A DNA stretch of 17,502 nucleotides, taken from assembly GCA_019417795.1 (NCBI GenBank), contig DXUR01000023.1:1-17502 (forward strand). The letters run 5' to 3'. The notes beneath the pieces are model-generated. The model was given only the letters and a program-made list of their open reading frames with translations, was not told where the DNA came from and made no database searches. Below are positions 6,882 through 13,292 of the stretch, in pieces (position 1 is the stretch's first letter; the number at the start of each line of letters is the position of its first letter). This stretch comes from Clostridiales bacterium. Lineage in GTDB: Bacteria > Bacillota_A > Clostridia > Oscillospirales > Oscillospiraceae. The position numbers were made by a program, and so were the translations under genes.

Positions 6882-8174
6882 TTATGTTGTGGAAACAAGG
6901 GTTCGTGTATATTCAATAAGGTAGTCCTTCATGCGAAAATTCAATTGATGACAAATTGTTTTACCTTCCACACGACTATGGGGGCAGCCTCCCATACACA
7001 CCGGCAACAGCTTGCATTCTTTGCACTTGGGATCTTCAAAGAAATCGCAAGATGAATATTCGGAAATCAATTTTGTGCTTTGCAGACTATTTTCTCCAAA
7101 GTTGATATTCCCGACTGCTTTTGAAATCTCACCAATATCGTTCCAGCACTTATACAAATATCCTTTTTCATCAACGACCCACCCGTTATAGAAATCAGAA
7201 ACGCAGTGATTGCCACGAGGTCTCGGATATGTTGTTTGAAACGGAATATTGTTTTTCTTCATAAAATACAAGTTGTATTTTGAATAGAGTTCATTTGTAA
7301 GACATTTATCAGCCTCATACGTTCCATTGTATGGAATAACCAGCCCGAGATAGGGGTGGATGTATTCCAACATGTTTTCTTGCTTCAAATGAGATACTAC
7401 CTCGTTGGCTAATTCGATATTTTTAATATCGACGTTGATTCTTAGATGCACATGTAAGATACCACAGATACTTTTTAGATTATTCATAATAACATCGTAT
7501 GTTCCCTGTCCATTAACCGTTGGACGCCGTTCATTATGAATTTCTTTTGGTCCATCCACAGTAACTTGTGCATATCGTACATTATATTTTTTCAGCTTTT
7601 CTGCATTTTCCGGCGTCAAAAGATACCCATTTGTAATAATTCCCGCTTGGTATTGAAGCTCTTTCTCTTCACACAAAGCTATAATCTGTTCGGACAGGCT
7701 TTCGATGACAGACATTCCCAAAAGAGGTTCTCCACCAAACCAAGTAACATTAATGTTTTTCACTCCATCCAAGTGGGATTTGATAAAGTTCATCAATGCA
7801 ATTTGTGTTTCCCCATCCATCAGGGAATTGCCATAATGCCCTTTCTCAAAACAATAAATGCATCTGAAATTACACGCCATCGTAGGTGCAATAGTTAAGG
7901 ATAGCAAATTCTTGTTATACCGCCCCTGCATCATATTGGTTTTGATTAGGAACTTCTCGTCCACTTCTGCTGGAAGCAGATATCCGCATTTCAAAAGATT
8001 CTTGAGGAACTCCGCATCCTCAATTTCTTTTCCTTTCTCCTGAAACCCCTTATACTGCTTATACTGATCTTCATGCACTACTGCCAGTGCACCAGTGCGT
8101 GAGTTGTAAAATACAATCTGATCTTTGCCCAGGTCATCATAAATGAAGTTGTAGGCAGATTCCTTTAGGTGCAT
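6882..8174 (-). CDS. Radical SAM/SPASM peptide maturase
   Basis: A 430-residue radical SAM enzyme. The cluster motif is CNFRCIYC (Cys101, Cys105, Cys108), followed by the SAM-binding FGGEP at 147-150. The C-terminal SPASM domain for auxiliary Fe-S clusters shows Cys324, Cys343, then CxxCx5Cx3C (Cys384, 387, 393, 397) and Cys408. The N-terminal about 80 residues resemble the peptide-recognition region of RiPP maturases. Such enzymes usually install thioether or C-C crosslinks in a precursor peptide; the likely substrate is the seven-Cys peptide encoded 0.9 kb downstream. The start is ATG 8174, 6 bases after AGGAGGG; an in-frame TTG at 8195 is disfavoured. Its upstream region carries paired ACTG boxes like those before agrB, so I infer control by the LytTR regulator. 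The exact subfamily cannot be assigned by eye. Confidence 0.88.
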   Translation of the reverse strand: MHLKESAYNFIYDDLGKDQIVFYNSRTGALAVVHEDQYKQYKGFQEKGKEIEDAEFLKNLLKCGYLLPAEVDEKFLIKTNMMQGRYNKNLLSLTIAPTMACNFRCIYCFEKGHYGNSLMDGETQIALMNFIKSHLDGVKNINVTWFGGEPLLGMSVIESLSEQIIALCEEKELQYQAGIITNGYLLTPENAEKLKKYNVRYAQVTVDGPKEIHNERRPTVNGQGTYDVIMNNLKSICGILHVHLRINVDIKNIELANEVVSHLKQENMLEYIHPYLGLVIPYNGTYEADKCLTNELYSKYNLYFMKKNNIPFQTTYPRPRGNHCVSDFYNGWVVDEKGYLYKCWNDIGEISKAVGNINFGENSLQSTKLISEYSSCDFFEDPKCKECKLLPVCMGGCPHSRVEGKTICHQLNFRMKDYLIEYTRTLVSTT

Positions 8175-8234
8175 TTTAATCCCTCCTGTGAACAACTTTT
8201 GTCTGGCAGCCCTTATTCCAGCGCTTTGGTCGTC

Positions 8235-8300
8235 TTTATATTAGCACTGTTGAGAGATGAATTTGGCATTTTTCAGTACAAACAGGCTTTTGTGCAGTGA
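8235..8300 (-). promoter_or_regulatory. Candidate LytTR-controlled promoter of the radical SAM operon
   Basis: On the minus strand two boxes sharing ACTG (TCACTGCACAA at 8300-8290 and GTACTGAAAAA at 8279-8269) start exactly 21 bp apart, two helical turns. A -10 follows 34 bp (TAATAT with TGC) or 37 bp (TATAAA) after the proximal ACTG, and no good -35 is present, as expected for an activator-dependent promoter. The promoter before agrB has the same box spacing and a -10 at 36 bp. Confidence 0.6.
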
Positions 8301-8398
8301 AAAAGGGAATTGTGGCAGCTGTGGCCTCCTCTACACAAAAAAAGATCCCCAAAAACGCGGCTTCTTGCTGCGCCACTTCTGGTAAATCAACGCATATA

Positions 8399-8435
8399 TA
8401 ACAAAAGTGACCTTGGTTCATTCACCAAGGTCACT
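8399..8435 (-). terminator. Intrinsic terminator of the small XRE gene
   Basis: AGTGACCTTGG (8406-8416) and CCAAGGTCACT (8425-8435) form a perfect 11-bp stem with an 8-nt loop. On the minus strand it is followed by TTTGTT. The stop codon of the XRE gene lies inside the stem. Confidence 0.82.
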
Positions 8436-8673
8436 CGATCCCTAAGAGCCACAAAACGGAAACATTCAACGTCTTTGCTATCATCTTTATCTCATAATCA
8501 GCAACAAAGCGAGTGCCGATCTCAATTCTACTGATACAGTCTCTTTCTAATTCCACTCCTTCCAGCTTTAACCGTACAGCCAACGCTTTCTGTGATAGAT
8601 GCATCTTGATTCGAGCTTCTCGAATGCGTTCTCCGCTAATATTTTTCTTGCCATTAAAATCATAGATTTTCAT
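8431..8673 (-). CDS. Small XRE-family HTH regulator
   Basis: An 80-residue single-domain helix-turn-helix protein of the Cro/C1 (XRE) type: RIREARIKMHLSQKALAVRL forms the first helices, ERDCISRIEIGTRFV covers the recognition helix and the following turn, and the end is the usual LNVSVLWLLGIE. Start ATG 8673 follows GAGG by 7 bases; GTG 8679 is an alternative. It stands between the peptide cluster and the quorum-sensing genes and is transcribed away from the latter. The intergenic region holds repeated TTAGCA/TGCTAA sites that could be its operators, so it may control itself and the response-regulator promoter. It has no ligand domain, so its signal is unknown. Confidence 0.85.
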   Translation of the reverse strand: MKIYDFNGKKNISGERIREARIKMHLSQKALAVRLKLEGVELERDCISRIEIGTRFVADYEIKMIAKTLNVSVLWLLGIE

Positions 8674-8686
8674 AGGCACGCCTCAT

Positions 8687-8759
8687 TTTATGCTAATCAT
8701 CAGAACTTTTCTTGACTTTAGCATAAATCCAAGCTTTAATTGTGCTAAAGATAAGCACA
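8687..8759. promoter_or_regulatory. Candidate operator cluster for the XRE regulator
   Basis: TTTATGCTAA (8687-8696) and TTAGCATAAA (8718-8727) are exact reverse complements 21 bp apart, and TGTGCT/AGCACA (8741-8759) is a third inverted repeat with a 7-nt gap. All share the half-site TGCTAA or TGCT. They lie between the XRE gene and the promoter of the response regulator, so binding could control both directions. Confidence 0.5.
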
Positions 8760-8772
8760 TCTTAAAAAATCA

Positions 8773-8802
8773 TTGACAGAGTGAGGCAAATAGCTGTATG
8801 GT
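8773..8802 (+). promoter_or_regulatory. Promoter of the response regulator-kinase genes
   Basis: TTGACA (8773-8778) is a consensus -35 and TATGGT (8797-8802) follows after 18 bp. The predicted start near 8809 lies after the upstream ATG at 8798, which supports ATG 8840 as the real start of the response regulator. Confidence 0.6.
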
Positions 8803-8839
8803 AAAAAGAAAAAGGCAAGTCGAAAGGTGCGTGTCGCTT

Positions 8840-9556
8840 ATGAGAATTGCTATTCTTGATAATGATCTGCGATTCTCTGATCAATTATATCAGAAAATCA
8901 GTATGGGGTTTGCAAAACGAGATTGGGCTTTGAACTGCCATATTTTCTCCCATCCGCAAGATCTGCTAAATTCTAATCTTGGCACTCTGCACGCTGTATT
9001 TTTGGATATTGATATGCCAGAGATGAACGGCCTGGAGGTTGCCTCTCAAATCCGTCAGCACTACCCTGACCTTATATTGGTATTTATAACGGCCTTTTTG
9101 CAATTTGCCCCCAGTGGATATAAAGTTAGTGCTTTCCGTTATATTTTGAAAGAAAACTATATAGAAGAGCTTGACTCCTGTCTGGATGCGATTCAAGACA
9201 AACTCTTGGACGGCAAGGAAACGATCGTGGTTGACTCAAAAAACCTTCAGATTGAAATTCCCTTACGAGACATTTTATACGTTGAGGGTACTCCCTATCG
9301 TCGTGTTTTATTACACACAACAGAAGCTGCTTCCCCTGTATTAGAGTGCCGTGGAAAAATGAACGATTATACCGAACGGTTGTCTGGAAAAGGCTTTATT
9401 CGCCTGCAAAAAAGTTTTCTCGTTAATATGTCTTATATCAGCAAAATTTCAGGATATACAGCGCAATTACGAAATGGCGAGATCTTAAAGGTCTCTGAAA
9501 AAGATTACAAAGCAATCTGTGCAGAGTATCTTATGTGGAAAGGCCGCCGCTTATGA
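8840..9556 (+). CDS. LytTR-family response regulator (AgrA-like)
   Basis: A 238-residue two-component regulator. The receiver domain (about 1-120) starts MRIAILDND and has the phosphoacceptor Asp56 in FLDIDMP, Thr84 and Lys104. The C-terminal LytTR DNA-binding domain spans about 135-238 (ILYVEG, FIRLQKSFLVNMSYI). LytTR proteins bind paired direct repeats about 21 bp apart upstream of promoters, and two such sites exist in this window, before agrB and before the radical SAM gene. Start ATG 8840 is chosen because the receiver fold begins there and the promoter lies upstream of it; the open frame extends further 5'. The stop overlaps the ATG of the kinase (ATGA), so the two are translationally coupled. 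Its partner is the adjacent sensor. Confidence 0.88.
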   Translation: MRIAILDNDLRFSDQLYQKISMGFAKRDWALNCHIFSHPQDLLNSNLGTLHAVFLDIDMPEMNGLEVASQIRQHYPDLILVFITAFLQFAPSGYKVSAFRYILKENYIEELDSCLDAIQDKLLDGKETIVVDSKNLQIEIPLRDILYVEGTPYRRVLLHTTEAASPVLECRGKMNDYTERLSGKGFIRLQKSFLVNMSYISKISGYTAQLRNGEILKVSEKDYKAICAEYLMWKGRRL

Positions 9557-10878
9557 GTTATGAACTATCCCTCCTCTTAAACTATTTTGTAGTATTTATC
9601 GAAGTTTTAGCTTTTATGGTTTTTTCCGGCGCTTTCTTTCAGAAAAAGATCACCTCAAGTAAATTTATACTCTCTACCGTTGTGTTGACGGGTCTGAACT
9701 TTATTTGCCTGGCGATTTCAGAGTCAAATGTGCTTTTTAAGCTGGTGCTTCTCACTTGTGTTGACTCGCTTTGGCTCGTTGTAATATACCGTGTTCCTTC
9801 GATAAAATGTATCGCAATTTCAGTTTTGTTTTCATCATTTATAAACATTGCCGACAATTTCTTTTTTATGGCCATTACAATTCTGAAAAATATCACCATG
9901 CAAGAATTGTATCGTGACCCATATGGATACTATCTGATTTGTTATATTGCAAAGATCTTTGAAATATTGCTATTTACGATTTTCAAATCAGCTGTAAAAC
10001 AGCGATTTTATTTTCATCACACCACATGGAAACACTGGTTGAAAATTTTTGTTTTGCCCATTGTCTCTATGTTTATTTCCGTTTTCTTGTGGCATTTATA
10101 TTGGATCGTTCCTTTTGCTGCAAGAGAAATCTTATTCTGCACAATTGCTTTGTTTATAATGAATGCTTTTGCATTTGTTACGCTAAATTATTTGGATCGA
10201 GAACAGCAGCTTATCCAAGATAATACAGTTTTGACACAAAACATCAAATATCAAAACGATATTGTTGAAGCTTGGGCAACCGCCTATAAGAACCAGCGAA
10301 AAATGACCCATGATTTTCAAAATCAACTCAGCATCATTTACGGCTTGGCAGAATGCGAAGCTCCTCATGGCGAATTGTTGCCCTATATTCAAACGGTCAT
10401 GAAAGATAGTATGAGCACTTCACTGATCGTTAAGACGGGCAGGCTGGTTGTAGATGTGCTTTTGAGTCAGAAATACCATATCGCGCAGTCAAAAGGGGTT
10501 CACTTCTTATTTCAATTGGATGATCTCACCTGTTTTGGACTGAAAGATGAGCATCTTGTTGTTGTCCTCTCTAATTTGGTTGACAACGCCATTGAAGCTT
10601 GTGAGAAGATCACAGATGATAAAAGTAAAAAAATAACCCTTGTGATGAAAGTAGAAGAAGAGAGCAGTTTTCTTTATATTGAAAATACGACCGCATTTCC
10701 TGTAAAAGTTTTAGACAATCAAGTTGTGCTGCCTTCCAAACGATCCGAAGAACACGGCTACGGATTGAAGAATGTTGCTGCAATTCTAAATCGTTATAAG
10801 GCCGTTTTTGCCATAGCCTATAAAGAAGATTCGAGCCTATTTTGCTTCTCTGCCCAAATTCCTGAAACTCTTTCATAA
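9553..10878 (+). CDS. AgrC-like sensor histidine kinase
   Basis: A 441-residue membrane kinase. Residues 1-215 hold about six hydrophobic segments, the polytopic sensor of AgrC/ComD-type (HPK10) receptors for peptide signals. The phosphoacceptor is His253 in KMTHDFQNQL, the N box is LSNLVDNAIEA (339-349) and the G box is HGYGLKN (401-407). The start at ATG 9553 overlaps the response-regulator TGA; an in-frame ATG at 9535 would add six residues. AgrB and AgrD genes lie directly downstream, so it very likely senses the cyclic peptide derived from AgrD and phosphorylates the LytTR regulator. Confidence 0.88.
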   Translation: MSYELSLLLNYFVVFIEVLAFMVFSGAFFQKKITSSKFILSTVVLTGLNFICLAISESNVLFKLVLLTCVDSLWLVVIYRVPSIKCIAISVLFSSFINIADNFFFMAITILKNITMQELYRDPYGYYLICYIAKIFEILLFTIFKSAVKQRFYFHHTTWKHWLKIFVLPIVSMFISVFLWHLYWIVPFAAREILFCTIALFIMNAFAFVTLNYLDREQQLIQDNTVLTQNIKYQNDIVEAWATAYKNQRKMTHDFQNQLSIIYGLAECEAPHGELLPYIQTVMKDSMSTSLIVKTGRLVVDVLLSQKYHIAQSKGVHFLFQLDDLTCFGLKDEHLVVVLSNLVDNAIEACEKITDDKSKKITLVMKVEEESSFLYIENTTAFPVKVLDNQVVLPSKRSEEHGYGLKNVAAILNRYKAVFAIAYKEDSSLFCFSAQIPETLS

Positions 10879-10891
10879 GCGTATACCGATT

Positions 10892-10956
10892 TCACTGCAA
10901 AAATAGCCAATCTCACTGCAAAATCTACATATAGTTCTAAAAATGTGTTATATACT
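10892..10956 (+). promoter_or_regulatory. LytTR-type paired boxes and promoter of agrBD
   Basis: The 11-bp sequence TCACTGCAAAA occurs twice without mismatch (10892-10902 and 10913-10923), start to start 21 bp. A -10 TATACT (10951-10956) follows 36 bp after the proximal ACTG, with no consensus -35. This is the layout of an activator-dependent AgrA/LytTR promoter and predicts positive autoregulation of the signal genes. Confidence 0.75.
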
Positions 10957-10979
10957 GTCCAAAGAGAGGTATAAAACAG

Positions 10980-11581
10980 ATGCTTCATAGCATTTCCCGC
11001 CGATTGACCGAATGGTTTTTCCGGCACAATTGGGTCGAAGAAAACAATTACACCTGGTGTCTTTATGTAGTTGAAAAAAACTTCTTCAATTCTGTTTTCT
11101 TCTGATCCTGTCGATTTGTTGCATTATTTCCAATCAATATTTCAACACGCTTGTTTTTATGGCAACAATGTATTTTTTGCGTCGGCGAATGGGTGGATGG
11201 CATGCTCCTTATAATTGGATGTGTATTCTGCTGACAACAGTAACAACCTTCATTGTTCTTTATATATTCGCCCCTGTTCTGATGCGCATAAATTCGCTCA
11301 CCATGTGGACACTTGATATTCTATTGATTCTAGCTGCATTTAGAACCAACCCTATTTATCCGCCGCAACTACACTTTGAACAAGAAATCATATCTTCAAA
11401 CCGGAAAAAAAAGAATTTCACACTTGTCTGTATTACAATCATACAAGTCATTTCTGTCCAGCTTGGGTTCCCTCAGGTACTGATTTTTAGTTTTAATGGC
11501 ATACTAGTCAGTATACTGCTTATAGTGGCCGAGAAAATTAAACAGAAGCATGGAGGTTTTTTGTATGAAGCTGTTGAATAA
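10980..11581 (+). pseudogene. agrB: AgrB-like AgrD-processing protease, frameshifted
   Basis: AgrB is a membrane cysteine endopeptidase that trims and cyclises AgrD. ATG 10980 (after AGAGAGG) opens a 41-residue frame ending at TGA 11103-11105. Reading -1 at the seven A of 11074-11080 gives one continuous 200-residue protein, the usual AgrB length: the N-terminus ends CLYVVEKK, continues LLQFCFLLIL, and shows the catalytic motif GGWHAPYNWMC with His75 and Cys82 seven residues apart, as in known AgrB. Several membrane segments follow. A single missing A (an 8-A run restores the frame), a sequencing error, or productive slippage on A AAA AAC would all explain the break. The 3' end overlaps agrD by 17 bp. 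I am sure of the family; whether it is functional is open. Confidence 0.8.
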
Positions 11582-11732
11582 CATCGGAAAGGAAATCCTG
11601 AACCGCGCCATTGTTCTCGAGCGATTTGGCTGGCCTCCTTCTTGCATGGGAGGCGTATATCAGCCCGAGCGTCCCGTTTGTAACTATCCCCAGCCGGATC
11701 ATGAAACTCCTCCCAAAGAACCCAACAAGTAA
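11565..11732 (+). CDS. agrD: AgrD-like cyclic autoinducer precursor
   Basis: A 55-residue precursor of a cyclic (thio)lactone signal. It has an amphipathic N-terminal helix (MKLLNNIGKEILNRAIVLER), then the presumed signal around SCMGGVY with Cys27, then QPERP, which matches the charged (D/E/Q)PExP recognition element found after the ring in AgrD proteins. The ring is probably Cys plus four or five residues. The tail (about 38-55) is longer than usual, Pro-rich and contains a second Cys39. The start is ATG 11565 after GGAGG (11552-11556), overlapping the end of agrB. The set regulator-kinase-agrB-agrD is complete and in order. Confidence 0.82.
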   Translation: MKLLNNIGKEILNRAIVLERFGWPPSCMGGVYQPERPVCNYPQPDHETPPKEPNK

Positions 11733-11744
11733 AATAATGGACAC

Positions 11745-11816
11745 AAAGACCTCAAACGAAGCTTCCCATATCCCTATTTGGAATATACAGAAGAGTCGTT
11801 TGCGGTCTTTTTTATT
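11745..11816 (+). terminator. Intrinsic terminator after agrD
   Basis: AAAGACC (11745-11751) plus AAACGA (11754-11759) pair with TCGTTT (11796-11801) plus GGTCTTT (11804-11810), interrupted by a 2-nt mismatch, and a T run continues to 11813. It ends the agr operon. Confidence 0.8.
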
Positions 11817-11857
11817 ATTTTCACCGCAGATCTTTCTCACATGAAAAGGAGGTCCTT

Positions 11858-12049
11858 ATGCAGAACGATTTTCGATCCGAGCTGTACATTTCTACCTGTC
11901 CCCGATGCGGCACCCGCCTCATGTGTGGAAAGATCATCGTCACCGGTTTGCAAAAATGTTCCAAGTGCAACCGGCACTGGGTCATCCAGATGGAAAAGAA
12001 CAAAATATCCGTCACAAGGGCATCCCTCTATTTTGAGGAGTTTGCCTGA
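11858..12049 (+). CDS. Small zinc-ribbon protein
   Basis: A 63-residue protein with Cys14-x2-Cys17 (CPRCG) and Cys34-x2-Cys37 (CSKC), as in a small zinc ribbon, plus Cys23. AAGGAGG stands 5 bases before ATG 11858. The function is unknown; proteins of this kind are common passengers of Firmicutes elements. Base composition turns GC-rich again from here on, so it belongs to the element backbone rather than to the AT-rich cargo. Confidence 0.65.
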   Translation: MQNDFRSELYISTCPRCGTRLMCGKIIVTGLQKCSKCNRHWVIQMEKNKISVTRASLYFEEFA

Positions 12050-12369
12050 GACCCATTCAAACTGAATATTGCATGAGACATATTGTATCTGCGTCGGATT
12101 GGGTTTAGCCCTCAGGGACGGAATTCAGGAGTCAAGAGTTTGTCAGATAGGACTGGACCGGCTATAGGCCGGACGAGACCGGCAGACGGAAGCGATTTCT
12201 TTAGAGAAATTGCGGCTGTCTGCCGGTCTTTTTTGCGTTTCGGGATCTGCTTCCGTCGCCCCTTTGGGAGTGACGTATGCGCCGAGGCTGGGAGACGTAC
12301 ATCGCCCGATATCCCTGAGCGCCAGATTTTGCACGTTCATTCACACGTCAAGATCTGGAGGGTAAACCC
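12050..12369. other. Gene-free stretch with a strong hairpin
   Basis: No convincing gene. It begins with CAAACTGAATAT (12058-12069), a string repeated near 12791. A small hairpin CCGGC-5-GCCGG lies at about 12158-12172, followed by a long hairpin/terminator at 12176-12234. The last bases hold the ribosome site GGAGGG of the next gene. Confidence 0.5.
12176..12234 (+). terminator. Long terminator hairpin upstream of the XRE gene
   Basis: AGACCGGCAGAC (12176-12187) pairs perfectly with GTCTGCCGGTCT (12218-12229); inside, GATTTC and GAAATT continue the stem with small interruptions; six T follow. It may end the zinc-ribbon transcript or act as a leader attenuator of the following gene. Confidence 0.85.
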
Positions 12370-12657
12370 ATGCGCTTTGATCCTGTGGAATGCGGAAAGA
12401 GAATGAAAGCTTTGCGCGAAAGCAAAAACCTCACACAAATGCAGCTTGCTGAGCAGCTCAATATCAGCCTGAATCATGTAAAAGCGCTGGAGCACGCCAG
12501 AAGGCTGTTTTCTATTGATCTTGTTATCGAGATCTCTGCATTTTTTGATGTATCACTGGACTATCTCCTTTTGGGAAAAACACAAAGCACCAGCAAGGCT
12601 GCCTCCGAACTGAACGCTGCGATCGAAATTTTAGAACGCATAAAGAAAGAACTGTAA
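12370..12657 (+). CDS. XRE-family HTH regulator
   Basis: A 95-residue Cro/C1-type regulator. The HTH lies at about residues 12-67: ALRESKNLTQMQLAEQL, then ISLNHVKALEHARRLFS as recognition helix and following helix, ending FFDVSLDYLLLGK. A short helical tail (70-95) may dimerise. The start ATG 12370 follows GGAGGG by 8 bases. It sits in the backbone next to partition-like and integration genes and probably controls them or excision, but no operator could be defined. Confidence 0.85.
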   Translation: MRFDPVECGKRMKALRESKNLTQMQLAEQLNISLNHVKALEHARRLFSIDLVIEISAFFDVSLDYLLLGKTQSTSKAASELNAAIEILERIKKEL

Positions 12658-12660
12658 CAA

Positions 12661-12960
12661 GGTTCTCTTAGAGGGAACCAAAGGCTCCCTGCAAGAGAGT
12701 TCCGACGGGAAAAATTCTGCGGTATCATACATTCACAGCCAGGGCATTCCCCAGACAGGGCAAAGCCCCAAACTGGGAGCCGTACCTTGAAAACTGAATA
12801 TCATTCCTCTGGACAAAACAATGAAACTTCCGTAACTCGCGGCCCGGCCACAAAGAAGGCGGGGTGGCTGAAACGCCAATGAGACCGGTGAAACTCCGGG
12901 AACCAGAGTGCATTCCAACCCCACCGGGCGTCGAGGACAAATAGGGTGGGAACTTAACGC
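12661..12960 (+). other. Gene-free, hairpin-rich stretch, possible structured RNA
   Basis: No gene fits. It opens with a hairpin right after the XRE stop (GGTTCTCT-3-AGAGGGAACC type, 12661-12679), then nested stems CCCAG/CTGGG (12750-12777) enclosing GGGC-aaa-GCCC, then TTGAAAACTGAATAT near 12787, then a GC-rich part with multiple purine tetrads around GAAAC motifs (12858-12900). The density of short stems and GAAA-like loops looks more like RNA than protein-binding DNA. No known riboswitch, group II intron domain or named RNA could be recognised. Confidence 0.4.
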
Positions 12961-12969
12961 AAATCTTTC

Positions 12970-13014
12970 AAAGCCCACCACCGTGATTCTCCTGAATCCG
13001 GGCCGTGGGCTTTT
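12970..13014 (+). terminator. Terminator at the end of the structured stretch
   Basis: AAAGCCCAC (12970-12978) pairs with GTGGGCTTT (13005-13013), with an inner GATTC-tcct-GAATC stem (12985-12998), followed by TTTT. It closes whatever transcript covers 12661-12970, before the next ribosome site. Confidence 0.75.
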
Positions 13015-13055
13015 CCATATCGAACATTCATCTCAACGACACGGAGGTGTTTTCT

Positions 13056-13292
13056 ATGAGCCGTACTTTCACCGATGAATCGACCCTGACCACCCTCTGC
13101 CCCCGCTGCCTGAATGCATTTCGGAACACCCGCGGCATCCGTGTCCGCCGTGCCGATCCCTGGCAATTCACCAAAGAGCCTTGCACCTACTGCCAGACAA
13201 ACTTCGGCTACGACTACTACATCCAGCCCACCAGCCCGAAAGCCACCTCCTTTAAGAAAGGACGCTTTGACGATGAATCCGAATGTGCTTAA
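13056..13292 (+). CDS. Small zinc-ribbon protein upstream of parB-like gene
   Basis: A 78-residue protein with CPRC (Cys15/Cys18) and CTYC (Cys43/Cys46), the pattern of a zinc ribbon, in an otherwise basic, Thr- and Arg-rich sequence. ATG 13056 follows GGAGG by 8 bases. The 3' end overlaps the start of the ParB-like gene by 20 bp, so the two are co-transcribed and probably coupled. The function is unknown. Confidence 0.7.
   Translation: MSRTFTDESTLTTLCPRCLNAFRNTRGIRVRRADPWQFTKEPCTYCQTNFGYDYYIQPTSPKATSFKKGRFDDESECA

Noticed and set aside
8236..8421. A 61-residue minus-strand frame with four Cys upstream of the radical SAM gene, as a second precursor
   Set aside because: Its ATG lies inside the XRE terminator stem, no ribosome site precedes it, and it runs through the paired boxes and -10 of the maturase promoter.
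12858..12960. Group II intron fragment
   Set aside because: No GUGYG 5' end and no recognisable domain V was found; only a vague resemblance in GAAA-rich stems.
13114..13272. Longer N-terminus for the ParB-like protein
   Set aside because: The extension overlaps the zinc-ribbon gene out of frame and has no ribosome site; ATG 13273 does.
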